Positions 1 through 8,862 of a DNA stretch of 64,000 nucleotides are shown here, in pieces (position 1 is the first letter of the stretch; each line of letters opens with the position of its first letter). Below the pieces are notes generated by a model that was not told the DNA's origin, did not search any database, and worked only from the letters and a program-made list of their open reading frames with translations. The position numbers were made by a program, and so were the translations under genes. Where the stretch lies: the NCBI GenBank assembly GCA_965183875.1, contig CBCYMK010000013.1, positions 13,445-77,444 on the forward strand, read 5' to 3'. Origin of the DNA: UBA6772 sp965183875. GTDB lineage: Bacteria; Bacteroidota; Bacteroidia; Flavobacteriales; UBA7430.

Positions 1-238
1 TTTTTCTGATAAACCCACGGTCTAACATACCTTTTAAAGTACGTGTTAAGCTTCGTGATTCCATGCCCATTTTAGGGCCTAGTTGAGTAGATAGTGTTCC
101 TTCTTTCTCTATGTTTAGGATCGCAAAAGCGGTAGAAGTTGTTGCGCTGTGGTTTTTTGCTCTGTCGTTGTATAAACGAGAAATGCTGTGCCATGCCCAT
201 CGAATACGGAAATCTATAATGTGCTTCTTGTCTAACAT
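1..238 (-). CDS. MarR-family transcriptional regulator (3' end outside window)
   Basis: The minus strand reads open from an ATG at 238 to the window edge, 79 codons, beginning MLDKKHIIDFRIRWAWHSI. The visible part has a MarR-like layout: an N-terminal helix, then a segment (AFAILNIEKEGTLSTQLGPK) matching the start of the winged helix, and MESRSLTRTLKGMLDRGFI, which matches the recognition helix and entry to the wing. MarR proteins are dimeric DNA-binding repressors, often of neighbouring lipid or efflux genes. The acyl-CoA ligase at 400-2169 lies upstream on the same strand, so a role in fatty-acid gene control is plausible but inferred. A TACTTTTG -7-like element lies on minus at 259-266. 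The C-terminal half is missing, so effector binding cannot be judged. Confidence 0.75.
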   Translation of the reverse strand, partial: MLDKKHIIDFRIRWAWHSISRLYNDRAKNHSATTSTAFAILNIEKEGTLSTQLGPKMGMESRSLTRTLKGMLDRGFIRK

Positions 239-375
239 GATTTTGTGATTTTGTCTCACAAAAGTATAAAATAAAAAGTATGCAGGCATAATAAATAGCA
301 TTTTATTTGGCGTGCATACCTTTTTGCGCAATGAATTTTTAAATCAAAACGTATCACTCAAAACTCAAAACAAAA

Positions 376-399
376 AAAAAGCGCCTTTCGGCGCTTTTT
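376..399 (-). terminator. Rho-independent terminator of the acyl-CoA ligase gene
   Basis: A GCGCC / GGCGC stem with a 4-nt loop is extended by A-T pairs. On minus it is followed by a T run. It directly follows the stop codon of the minus-strand ligase gene. Confidence 0.85.
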
Positions 400-2169
400 C
401 TAGTTGTAAATTTCTTTGTATTCTTTCTCGTATTTAGCGAGAACAGGTTTTCGTTTTAATTTTAGAGTAGCAGTAAGCTCTCCACCATCAATGGTCCAAG
501 CATCTTTCATAAGTACAATCTTTTTCACTCTTTCGAAAGGAGCAAATTGTTCGTTATAGTGTGCAATCTCCGAATTGTATTTTTTGATTACTTCGGGATG
601 AGTAGCCATTTCCGCATTAGTAGTGAAGGTGATATCGTGTAGTTTGCACCATACTTTTAAAGACTCAAATTCAGGAACGATAAAGGCACCAGGCATCTTT
701 TCACCTTCTCCTAAAACCATAACTTGTTCTATTAATCTCGATTCCTTGTATTTGTTTTCCATTACTTGAGGAGCAATGTATTTACCACCAGAAGTTTTGA
801 AAATTTCTTTTTTGCGGTCCGTGATTTTAACATAACGACCCTCTACCATTTTTCCGATATCCCCTGTTGCAAACCAACCGTCTTTGTCGATTACTTCGTC
901 GGTAAGCTCTGGCTTATTGTAGTATCCCATCATTACATTGGCACCTTTACATAGTATTTCACCATCATCACCAAACTTAACTTCTACTCCAGCCATTACA
1001 GGTCCTACAGAACCGTAGCACCTTCCACCAGGTTCCATGGTGTTAACAGAAATTACAGGAGAAGTTTCAGAAAGTCCGTATCCTTCCAGTATAGGCATTT
1101 GTGCAGCCGTAAATACTCTAGCTAAACGCGGTTGTAGTGCTGCAGCACCAGAGAGGATATAACGTATGTTTCCACCAACAGCTTCTCTCCATTTAGTGAA
1201 GATGATTTTGTTGGCAAGCTTTAATTGAAATTCATACCACCAGCCATTTTTTCCGTCTAACTCATGGCGTAGACCTAGGTTTAATGCCCAGAAGAAAAGA
1301 CCTTTTTTGAGTCCTGTTAATTCCGATCCCTTGGCTACAATTTTATCGTATACCTTTTCCAATAAACGTGGAACAGTAGGCATAATAGTAGGGTTTATTT
1401 CTTTTAAGTTCTCACCTAACAGTTCGATACTTTCGGCATAATAAATAGAAACCCCTTTAAATAGGTAGTAGTATTCTACCACTCTTTCAAATACATGACA
1501 AAGGGGTAAAAAGCTTATCGCTCTATCATCATCTGCAAAAGGAATTGCATTTTTAAGACCTAATAACTGAGAGTATAAATTGTCGTGCGACAACATAACT
1601 CCTTTAGGGTTCCCGGTAGTACCAGAAGTATAGATCAGTGTAAATAAATCAGAAGATTTAACCTCCAATTGATTCGCTTTCATTTTTGAAGCCTGTGGGT
1701 TGGCTAAACCATCCTCAATAATCTCGTGCCAGTCTTTAGCACCTTCAATTTCATCGAATGAATAGATAGCCTCTAAGGTATCTACCTTATCGATAAGCAT
1801 GTGTACTTTTTCAAAAATCTCTTCAGATCCTACAAACATGATTTTAGCTCCTGAGTCATTTAAGATGTACTCATAATCTGCCGTAGTAATGTTTGGGTAG
1901 ATGGGAACATTTACAGCTCCAATCTTATTGATTCCCATATCAGCTAAATTCCACTCTGGGCGATTTGCGGAAATTATGGCAACTTTATCGCCTCTCTCAA
2001 TACCTAAATTGAGGAGTCCATAACCAATTGAATCGGTCATAGCTACATATTCATCTGCAGAGTAAGTACGCCATACACCGTCTTCTTTACCTGCTAATAC
2101 ATCTGATTTATTGAACTTTAGTCGAGTGTATTCTACCAGTTCAAATATGCGAGTGGGTTTTAAATCCAT
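400..2169 (-). CDS. fadD: long-chain fatty acid--CoA ligase (AMP-forming)
   Basis: A 589-residue acyl-CoA synthetase of the ANL superfamily. It activates free fatty acids to acyl-CoA with ATP, giving AMP and pyrophosphate, and feeds beta-oxidation or lipid synthesis. The AMP/ATP-binding motif YTSGTTGNPKGVMLSH lies near residue 180, GYGLSETSPV near 365, the hinge region GWFATGDIG near 430, and DRKKEIFKTSGGKYIAPQ with the C-terminal catalytic lysine region near 450. Length fits the FACS / FadD15-like group in Bacteroidota. No signal peptide is seen, so it is cytoplasmic or membrane-associated. It stands alone between its own promoter and terminator, upstream of a MarR-type gene on the same strand. 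Beta-oxidation genes lie 35 kb away. The chain-length preference cannot be read from the sequence. Confidence 0.9.
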   Translation of the reverse strand: MDLKPTRIFELVEYTRLKFNKSDVLAGKEDGVWRTYSADEYVAMTDSIGYGLLNLGIERGDKVAIISANRPEWNLADMGINKIGAVNVPIYPNITTADYEYILNDSGAKIMFVGSEEIFEKVHMLIDKVDTLEAIYSFDEIEGAKDWHEIIEDGLANPQASKMKANQLEVKSSDLFTLIYTSGTTGNPKGVMLSHDNLYSQLLGLKNAIPFADDDRAISFLPLCHVFERVVEYYYLFKGVSIYYAESIELLGENLKEINPTIMPTVPRLLEKVYDKIVAKGSELTGLKKGLFFWALNLGLRHELDGKNGWWYEFQLKLANKIIFTKWREAVGGNIRYILSGAAALQPRLARVFTAAQMPILEGYGLSETSPVISVNTMEPGGRCYGSVGPVMAGVEVKFGDDGEILCKGANVMMGYYNKPELTDEVIDKDGWFATGDIGKMVEGRYVKITDRKKEIFKTSGGKYIAPQVMENKYKESRLIEQVMVLGEGEKMPGAFIVPEFESLKVWCKLHDITFTTNAEMATHPEVIKKYNSEIAHYNEQFAPFERVKKIVLMKDAWTIDGGELTATLKLKRKPVLAKYEKEYKEIYN

Positions 2170-2201
2170 AATAAAAATCTAGTTGTTGGGAAATTTGCTC
2201 T

Positions 2202-2231
2202 CAAATCTACTAAAATTCTATTCAAAATCAA
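2202..2231 (-). promoter_or_regulatory. predicted Bacteroidota-type promoter for the acyl-CoA ligase
   Basis: Read on minus, TAGATTTG (2209-2202) matches the TAnnTTTG -7 consensus. TTG (2231-2229) lies 19 nt upstream as the -33 element. The start codon is about 33 nt downstream. Confidence 0.55.
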
Positions 2232-2322
2232 TTAGTAAGATTTAGAAGCTGTTATTAACTTTTTTAGATCCTGAGCTTGTGAGGTAAAGAGAGGAATTTA
2301 AAATAATGACTTTATCTGTTTC

Positions 2323-3546
2323 TTACCAAATATTGAGCTTATGAGTTTCTTCTTTTAATTTTGTATTTAGCTTAATAATGTAAATTCCAGGATTTATTCT
2401 AGAAGTATTAATGTAGTATGAGTCATCTTTTGTTATTTTATCTGAATGAATTATTTGGCTCTGCATGTTTATGACATCAATGGAGTACGTATGGTGATTG
2501 TTGTTGTTAATCTTAATCTGGCCGTCATAATAGATAACTTGGAATTCCTTTTTAACTACATCATTAATTGAAAAAGGTGTGTCTAATATTGTTGCAAGCC
2601 AATCATGAATTGTGTCTATTACTATTTGTGGAACCTCATTTGAATTTTCGGGTGTGAAAAAATGAGTTAATCCATCCATATAATATAATTGATGGTTCGA
2701 ATTAATCAGTCCATTTTGGTAGATAATAGCATTTTCAGTTGGGATATTAAAGTCGTTTTGAGCATGTAAGAATAATGTAGGAGTTTCTATAAGGTTATAG
2801 TTGGTTAAAGAAGACTCTGTTATGTCTATCCAATCATTCCAAAAGGGGCTGTAAGCACCTAAGTATGGGGTGTTATTTGGCCAGTTGTCATTCCTTATTT
2901 GTTCAAAGTTTGCTAGCGTTTGATTATAAAAATTATTTCCACTAATTGTATCATGCAGACATCTATAGTATAACTCTCTAAACTGTGTAGCCATTAAGGA
3001 GTCAATACTTGTGGCTGTCGTTCCTAATGAAAGTAGAGCTTTTATATCATTTCGTTCTTGAGAAATAATAGGTAGGAAGTTTGCGCCCTGACTATGACCT
3101 AGGAGTATGATGTTGTTCGAGTCAATTTCACTATTAGTTTTCATAAAGTCAATAGCTGAATTTACATCTGATATGAAGTCGTATGGTGAGATTGTAAAAG
3201 CATCCAATGTATTAGCATGTGTGTATGTTCTTTTGTCATACCTGAAAACTGCATACCCTTTTTCAACTAAACCATCTGAGAGATTCTCGAAACTTTTTAT
3301 TGTTAAATTATATAATTCGGGGTAAAGGCACAAGCTATTCCCATCAGTTAACTGTATGGTCTGGTCTCGGTCACTTGGTCCAGAACCATGGATTAATATT
3401 ACAAGTGGTGCTGGGCTATTCGTGTTTGGTAAGGCTAAAGTTCCATTTAATTGAAGCCCTTCGTTGTCGAATGATAAATTTGTTTCTTGAGAAAACGAAC
3501 TGAAACCCATTGTTAATGCTAGGATAATTAAGTGTATATTTTTCAT
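2323..3546 (-). CDS. secreted alpha/beta hydrolase with T9SS C-terminal sorting domain
   Basis: A 407-residue exported serine hydrolase of the dienelactone hydrolase / acyl-peptide-esterase type. I chose the ATG at 3546 because it starts the signal peptide MKNIHLIILALTMGFSSFSQ; the upstream in-frame Met adds only seven polar residues. After the signal come the oxyanion-hole segment LVILIHGSGPSDRDQ and the nucleophile elbow GHSQG near residue 155, with a late Asp (HAQNDFNIP) and His (GLTHFF) completing a plausible triad. The last 75 residues form a type A sorting domain ending NPGIYIIKLNTK, so the protein should pass through Sec and then T9SS to the surface. The substrate is unknown; an ester or peptide is likely. 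It is monocistronic, with intergenic gaps on both sides. Confidence 0.8.
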   Translation of the reverse strand: MKNIHLIILALTMGFSSFSQETNLSFDNEGLQLNGTLALPNTNSPAPLVILIHGSGPSDRDQTIQLTDGNSLCLYPELYNLTIKSFENLSDGLVEKGYAVFRYDKRTYTHANTLDAFTISPYDFISDVNSAIDFMKTNSEIDSNNIILLGHSQGANFLPIISQERNDIKALLSLGTTATSIDSLMATQFRELYYRCLHDTISGNNFYNQTLANFEQIRNDNWPNNTPYLGAYSPFWNDWIDITESSLTNYNLIETPTLFLHAQNDFNIPTENAIIYQNGLINSNHQLYYMDGLTHFFTPENSNEVPQIVIDTIHDWLATILDTPFSINDVVKKEFQVIYYDGQIKINNNNHHTYSIDVINMQSQIIHSDKITKDDSYYINTSRINPGIYIIKLNTKLKEETHKLNIW

Positions 3547-3679
3547 TTTTGGCTTTTGTTTGTACAAAAAAAAGACAATAAATATTTAACTAAGCAATTT
3601 TGATTGTAAGATGTTTTATGCAAATTATTAATAGGGTGAAATTTTTCATAATCTATACTTGTATTGCTATTGAGTTTTT

Positions 3680-3710
3680 TTTGAACTAATGGATTGAAAT
3701 CCTACATTTG
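3680..3710 (+). promoter_or_regulatory. predicted recG promoter
   Basis: TTTG at 3680-3683 and TACATTTG at 3703-3710 are 19 nt apart, matching the Bacteroidota -33/-7 consensus. The recG ATG begins 14 nt later, implying a very short leader. Confidence 0.65.
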
Positions 3711-3724
3711 AAGAAATTCCGTTA

Positions 3725-5836
3725 ATGGCTGCAAATCCTCATATGCTCGATACCCCCATAGAATTCCTAAAAGGAGTTGGGCCTCAGCGTGCGGAAGTTT
3801 TGCAAAAAGAATTACATATTTTTCGGTACCGCGATTTACTAGAACTTTATCCTTTTAGGTATATCGATAAAACCCGGTTCCACAAAATTACTGAACTACA
3901 AGCCGATTTGGCTGATGTACAAATAGTAGGCAAAATTATTCGCCTTAAAGAAGAAGGGGTCGGTAGGAAGAAGCGTTTAAAGGCGACTTTTCAAGATGCT
4001 ACTGATACAATGGATTTAGTTTGGTTTAAAGGTGTTTCATGGGTAAAAAAAAGTCTTACTGTTGGAGAGGAGATTGTCGTTTTTGGGAAGCCTACGCGTT
4101 ATAATAATACCTTTAGTATTTCACATCCCGAAATAGAAACCCTTGAGGCTTATAGGAAATCACTCACTACAGCAATGCAAGGGGTTTACCCTTCTACAGA
4201 AAAATTAGGTTTAAAAGCCTTGCATTCTAAAGGTATCTCAAAATTGGTTCACGAACTATTAGCGCAGGTCTTGTCCTTTATTCCTGAGACATTATCTGTA
4301 GAAATTAGAAAAGAATATAAGTTACTCTCTAAGCGTGAGGCTTTGCTAAATGTGCATTTCCCACAGTCTGATGCTTTACTAGCTCAGGCGCATCGACGAT
4401 TAAAGTTTGAAGAGTTTTTCTTCCTGCAACTCGCCATGCTAAAATTAAAGCAGCATAAAAAAGAAACCTATTTGTCGTATCCTTTCTCTAAAGTAGGTAA
4501 GTATTTCAATACGTTCTATTCCGAAGAATTACCTTTCGAGTTAACGGGAGCTCAAAAGCGTGTGCTAAAAGAAATCCGCTTAGACGTAGCCACCGGCAAA
4601 CAAATGAATCGTTTGGTACAGGGAGATGTGGGTTCTGGGAAAACTATAGTGGCTCTCATGGCTATGCTCATAGCAAAAGATAATGGGTTTCAGGCTTGTT
4701 TAATGGCTCCTACAGAAATTTTAGCCACCCAGCATTATCACGGATTAAAAGTAATGGTTGAGGCTGTAGGTGTGAAGATGGCGCTTCTCACCGGATCTAC
4801 AAAAATAGCGCAAAGACGAGAAATTCACGGAGCCCTCGAGTCGGGTAATTTAGATATTTTAGTGGGTACACATGCCTTGTTGGAAGATAAGGTGAAATAC
4901 CATAATTTAGGCTTGGCAGTAATAGACGAGCAACACCGTTTTGGGGTTTCTCAACGTTCTAAAATGTGGAAGAAAAATTCAAAACCACCGCATGTTTTAG
5001 TCATGACTGCAACTCCAATTCCAAGAACCTTAGCCATGGCTGTATACGGCGATTTAGATATTTCTTTAATCGACGAACTCCCACCTGGAAGGAAACCAAT
5101 TACTACTTTTCATAAAACCGATAAGCACCGCTTGTCGATGTTTCATTTTTTAAAACAAGAAATTGAACAAGGTCGACAGGTGTATATTGTTTATCCATTA
5201 ATTGAGGATAGTAAAACCTTAGATTATAAAGATCTGATGGATGGATACGAAAGTATAAGTCGTCATTTTCCGAAACCACAGTTTCAAGTTTCTGTAGTTC
5301 ATGGGCGTATGAAGCCTGAAGATAAAGAGGCCGAGATGGCGCGTTTTGTTAAAGGTGAAACTCATATTATGGTAGCCACTACCGTAATTGAAGTAGGTGT
5401 AAATGTGCCCAATGCTTCGGTGATGGTAGTGGAAAGTGCAGAGCGTTTTGGGCTTTCTCAGTTGCATCAACTTAGAGGTAGAGTAGGTAGAGGTGCCGAT
5501 AAGTCTTATTGTATACTTATGAGTGGTCTTAAGTTAAGCGCCGATGCTAAAACAAGGCTTAAAACGATGGTGCAGACACAAAATGGTTTCGAAATAGCCG
5601 ATGTAGACTTGAAGTTAAGAGGGCCTGGAGATATTATGGGAACCCGCCAAAGTGGTTTGCTTAATTTAAAGCTTGCAGACATCACTAAAGATTCAAAGAT
5701 TTTGCATTATGCCAGACAAATTGCTCTAGAGACACTAGAAATTGACCCGGACTTGTCTGCTGAAAATAACCGCCCTATTTACAAAGAGTATATGCGTGCC
5801 CATCATACCAAAATGCAATGGAGTAGTATTAGCTGA
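3725..5836 (+). CDS. recG: ATP-dependent DNA helicase RecG
   Basis: A 703-residue superfamily 2 helicase that remodels stalled replication forks and Holliday junctions. The N-terminal wedge domain with OB fold spans about residues 1-230 and starts with the helix-hairpin-like FLKGVGPQRAEVL. Walker A is GDVGSGKT near 298, the DExH box is IDEQHRFG near 400, motif III is MTATPIPRT, and motif VI is QLRGRVGRG near 583. The C-terminal TRG region follows. The length is normal for the family. The ATG at 3725 sits just behind the promoter; a second in-frame ATG six codons later is possible. The gene is followed by a 171-nt gap before maeB. Confidence 0.95.
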   Translation: MAANPHMLDTPIEFLKGVGPQRAEVLQKELHIFRYRDLLELYPFRYIDKTRFHKITELQADLADVQIVGKIIRLKEEGVGRKKRLKATFQDATDTMDLVWFKGVSWVKKSLTVGEEIVVFGKPTRYNNTFSISHPEIETLEAYRKSLTTAMQGVYPSTEKLGLKALHSKGISKLVHELLAQVLSFIPETLSVEIRKEYKLLSKREALLNVHFPQSDALLAQAHRRLKFEEFFFLQLAMLKLKQHKKETYLSYPFSKVGKYFNTFYSEELPFELTGAQKRVLKEIRLDVATGKQMNRLVQGDVGSGKTIVALMAMLIAKDNGFQACLMAPTEILATQHYHGLKVMVEAVGVKMALLTGSTKIAQRREIHGALESGNLDILVGTHALLEDKVKYHNLGLAVIDEQHRFGVSQRSKMWKKNSKPPHVLVMTATPIPRTLAMAVYGDLDISLIDELPPGRKPITTFHKTDKHRLSMFHFLKQEIEQGRQVYIVYPLIEDSKTLDYKDLMDGYESISRHFPKPQFQVSVVHGRMKPEDKEAEMARFVKGETHIMVATTVIEVGVNVPNASVMVVESAERFGLSQLHQLRGRVGRGADKSYCILMSGLKLSADAKTRLKTMVQTQNGFEIADVDLKLRGPGDIMGTRQSGLLNLKLADITKDSKILHYARQIALETLEIDPDLSAENNRPIYKEYMRAHHTKMQWSSIS

Positions 5837-5837
5837 T

Positions 5838-5929
5838 AATTAGTAATTATTGATGATTAATTGCCTCTATACCTAGCTTTTCATTCTAATTTTTAGAAGT
5901 TTCAATTGTTAATTATTCATCATTAATTT
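5838..5929. repeat. pair of imperfect direct repeats in the recG-maeB intergenic region
   Basis: A 26-nt AT-rich segment at 5838-5863 recurs at 5904-5929 in the same orientation with about four differences (core TAATTATT-n-AT-n-ATTAATT). No ORF or clear promoter was seen inside. It resembles the short dispersed intergenic repeats often seen in flavobacterial genomes; function unknown. Confidence 0.5.
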
Positions 5930-6007
5930 TTAACTAAATTTCAATCTTTAACTTTTAACCTGCAACATACGTTTCGTATGTTTGTGAGTTAATAAGAAAA
6001 ATAATCT

Positions 6008-8284
6008 ATGGTTAAGATTAGAAAGCAGGAAGCGCTAGATTTTCACTCTGAAGGTAGACCTGGGAAAATAGAGGTAGTCCCTACAAAGAGTACGAACACG
6101 CAAAGAGATTTATCACTTGCTTATTCTCCAGGTGTGGCTGAGCCATGTTTGAAAATTGCAGAGAATAAAGAGGATGTATATAAATATACCGCTAAAGGAA
6201 ATTTAGTGGCTGTAATTTCCAACGGTACTGCCGTTTTAGGATTAGGCGATATTGGAGCTGAAGCTTCGAAACCTGTAATGGAAGGAAAGGGTTTATTGTT
6301 TAAAATCTATGCCGATATCGATGTGTTCGATATTGAAATGGATGTAAATGATGTAGATTCTTTTGTGAATACAGTAAAGGCTATAGCCCCTACTTTTGGT
6401 GGGATTAACTTAGAGGATATTAAAGCACCTGAGTGTTTTGAGATTGAACGTAGGCTGAAAGAGGAATTGAATATTCCAGTGATGCACGACGATCAACACG
6501 GTACAGCTATTATTTCTGCTGCCGCTTTACTCAATGCTTTAGAGCTTGTAAAGAAAGATATATCTGCGGTTAATATCGTTGTTAACGGTGCTGGTGCTGC
6601 AGCAATTTCATGTACACGTCTTTATGTTTCTCTGGGAGCTCGTTTAGAAAATATCGTTATGTGCGATAGTAAAGGAGTGATCCGTTCTGATAGAGATAAT
6701 TTATCGGGACATAAATTGGAGTTTGCTTCTTCAAAAGACCTTACTACCCTCGAAGATGCTATGGCTGATGCCGATGTTTTTGTAGGCTTATCGAAAGGGA
6801 ATGTAGTGAGCCCTGCTATGGTTAAGTCTATGGCTTTAGACCCTATAGTTTTTGCAATGGCTAATCCTAGTCCTGAGATTTCTTACGCCAAAGCGATGGC
6901 CACAAGAAAGGATATCATTTTTGCTACAGGACGTTCCGATTATCCAAACCAAGTAAATAACGTACTTGGTTTTCCGTATATCTTTAGAGGTGCTTTAGAT
7001 GTAAGAGCGACTACAATTAACGAGGAAATGAAAATTGCCGCGGTAAGAGCTATTGCAGACCTTACAAAAGAGCTGGTTCCCGAAGAGGTGAATATTACTT
7101 ATGGAGAATCGAATATTACTTTTGGTCCCGATTATATAATTCCTAAACCCAACGACCCAAGGTTAATCTCTTGTGTTGCCCCTGCTGTAGCTAAAGCAGC
7201 CATTGCTTCGGGTGTTGCTACCAGTACTATAAATGACTGGGATCGATATAGAGTATCGCTTAATAAGCGTGTAGGACGCGATAATAAGTTGCTAAGAAAT
7301 GTGACTACTAGAGCTAAGTTAAATCCTAAACGTGTTGTGTTTGCTGAGGCAGACCATTATAATATATTAAAAGCGGCTCAAATTATTAAGGACGAAGGTA
7401 TAGGAGAGCCTATACTATTGGGAAGGATTGATAAAATTGAAGCCCTTATAGAAGAGCATGGCTTCGATTTTGAAGGGGTGAATATAATTGACCCTAAGGC
7501 AGATGAGATGCAAGATAAGCTGAATCAGTTTGGTGATGTTTTGTGGGAGAAGAGGCGTAGAGATGGCTATTCTCAGTATGAGGCTAGGAAAATTATGCGA
7601 GAGCGTAATTATTTTGGTTCTATGATGGTTGAGCTAGGTGAGGCCGATGCTATGATTTCTGGTTTTTCTAGAAATTACCCAGAAACTATAAGGCCTGCAT
7701 TGCAAATTATAGGTACCGAAGAAGGTGTTAAACGCGTTGCTGGTTTATATGTTATTATGACTGCTAAAGGACCGGTGTTTATTGCAGATACTACCATAAA
7801 CGTAAATCCTAATTCCGAACAATTAGCCGATATAGCTGAGCTTACTGCAGATTCTGTGCTTCGTTTAGGTATTAAACCAAATATGGCTATGTTGTCGTAT
7901 TCCAACTTTGGATCTACTAGAGATGCGAATTCTAAAAAGGTTAGAGAAGCGGTTAGTATTTTACATAAGCGTCGTCCAGACCTTACGGTAGATGGAGAAG
8001 TTCAGGCTAATTTTGCCATGAATAAAGAAGCATTTACAGAGAAATTCCCGTTTTCGGATTTAGCAAATAAGCAGGTTAACGTAATGATATTCCCAAATTT
8101 AGAATCGGGGAATATTGCTTATAAATTGATGCAAGAGCTAGCTGGTTTCGAAACTATAGGACCTATTTTAATAGGATTAAAGAAGACTATTCATATTCTA
8201 CAACTCGGCGCAAGCGTAAAAGAAATTGTAAATATGACAACTTTGGCTGTTGCCGATGCGCACCATAAACTTTCAAAAAAATGA
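6008..8284 (+). CDS. maeB: NADP-dependent malic enzyme with phosphotransacetylase-like C-terminal domain
   Basis: A 758-residue MaeB-type enzyme. It decarboxylates malate to pyruvate with NADP reduction, supplying NADPH and pyruvate. The malic domain occupies about residues 1-420: SLAYSPGVAEPCL near 38, the metal/substrate segment MHDDQHGTA near 160, and the Rossmann motif NGAGAAA near 195. Residues 430-758 form the phosphotransacetylase-like regulatory domain (VVFAEADHYNIL, GFSRNYPETIRPALQI, NLESGNIAYKL). The stop overlaps the ruvA start in ATGA, so the two are translationally coupled. The maeB-ruvA-sprA order is a familiar arrangement in Flavobacteriia, from memory. Confidence 0.93.
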   Translation: MVKIRKQEALDFHSEGRPGKIEVVPTKSTNTQRDLSLAYSPGVAEPCLKIAENKEDVYKYTAKGNLVAVISNGTAVLGLGDIGAEASKPVMEGKGLLFKIYADIDVFDIEMDVNDVDSFVNTVKAIAPTFGGINLEDIKAPECFEIERRLKEELNIPVMHDDQHGTAIISAAALLNALELVKKDISAVNIVVNGAGAAAISCTRLYVSLGARLENIVMCDSKGVIRSDRDNLSGHKLEFASSKDLTTLEDAMADADVFVGLSKGNVVSPAMVKSMALDPIVFAMANPSPEISYAKAMATRKDIIFATGRSDYPNQVNNVLGFPYIFRGALDVRATTINEEMKIAAVRAIADLTKELVPEEVNITYGESNITFGPDYIIPKPNDPRLISCVAPAVAKAAIASGVATSTINDWDRYRVSLNKRVGRDNKLLRNVTTRAKLNPKRVVFAEADHYNILKAAQIIKDEGIGEPILLGRIDKIEALIEEHGFDFEGVNIIDPKADEMQDKLNQFGDVLWEKRRRDGYSQYEARKIMRERNYFGSMMVELGEADAMISGFSRNYPETIRPALQIIGTEEGVKRVAGLYVIMTAKGPVFIADTTINVNPNSEQLADIAELTADSVLRLGIKPNMAMLSYSNFGSTRDANSKKVREAVSILHKRRPDLTVDGEVQANFAMNKEAFTEKFPFSDLANKQVNVMIFPNLESGNIAYKLMQELAGFETIGPILIGLKKTIHILQLGASVKEIVNMTTLAVADAHHKLSKK

Positions 8285-8862
8285 TTACACATATAAACGG
8301 AAAGTTAGTTGAACTTAACCCTGCTTATGCGGTAATAGAATGTAATGGGGTGGGTTATATGTTAAACATATCCTTAAATACCTATTCCAAATTAGGGGAG
8401 TCGGAATCTTGTAAATTATACACTCACCTTGCCGTAAAAGAAGATTCTCATACACTATTTGGTTTTTTCGATAGTCTGGAACGCAAAATATTTAGATTGT
8501 TGATTTCTGTTTCAGGGGTAGGTGCTTCTACTGCAAGAGTGATTCTGTCTTCTATGCAACCCGTAGAAATTCGAGATGCTATCGTAAATGAAGATGTAGC
8601 TCTAATAAAATCTGTTAAAGGAATAGGTGCAAAAACGGCACAGCGTATTATTCTAGATCTAAAAGATAAAATGCTCAAAGCCTTCGACGATATTGAGATA
8701 AGCATAAAGTCTGGCAATAGAAATAGAGAGGAAGCGTTATCTGCTCTAGAAGTTTTAGGATTCCCAATGAAAGCGGTGCATAAACTAATAGATAAGCTGT
8801 TAGATAAAGAACCAAATTTAGTAGTTGAAGATCTTGTAAAGCAAGCATTAAAGCAGTTGTAA
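8281..8862 (+). CDS. ruvA: Holliday junction branch migration complex subunit RuvA
   Basis: A 193-residue RuvA. As a tetramer it binds four-way DNA junctions and recruits the RuvB motor. Domain I (OB fold) begins MITHINGKLVELNPAYAVIE. Helix-hairpin-helix motifs appear as LISVSGVGASTARVIL near residue 76 and IKSVKGIGAKTAQRIILDL near 109. The C-terminal domain III (EEALSALEVLGFPMKAVHKLI) contacts RuvB. The start overlaps the maeB stop by four nucleotides, and sprA follows with no gap, so the three appear co-transcribed. Neither ruvB nor ruvC is in the window. Confidence 0.95.
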   Translation: MITHINGKLVELNPAYAVIECNGVGYMLNISLNTYSKLGESESCKLYTHLAVKEDSHTLFGFFDSLERKIFRLLISVSGVGASTARVILSSMQPVEIRDAIVNEDVALIKSVKGIGAKTAQRIILDLKDKMLKAFDDIEISIKSGNRNREEALSALEVLGFPMKAVHKLIDKLLDKEPNLVVEDLVKQALKQL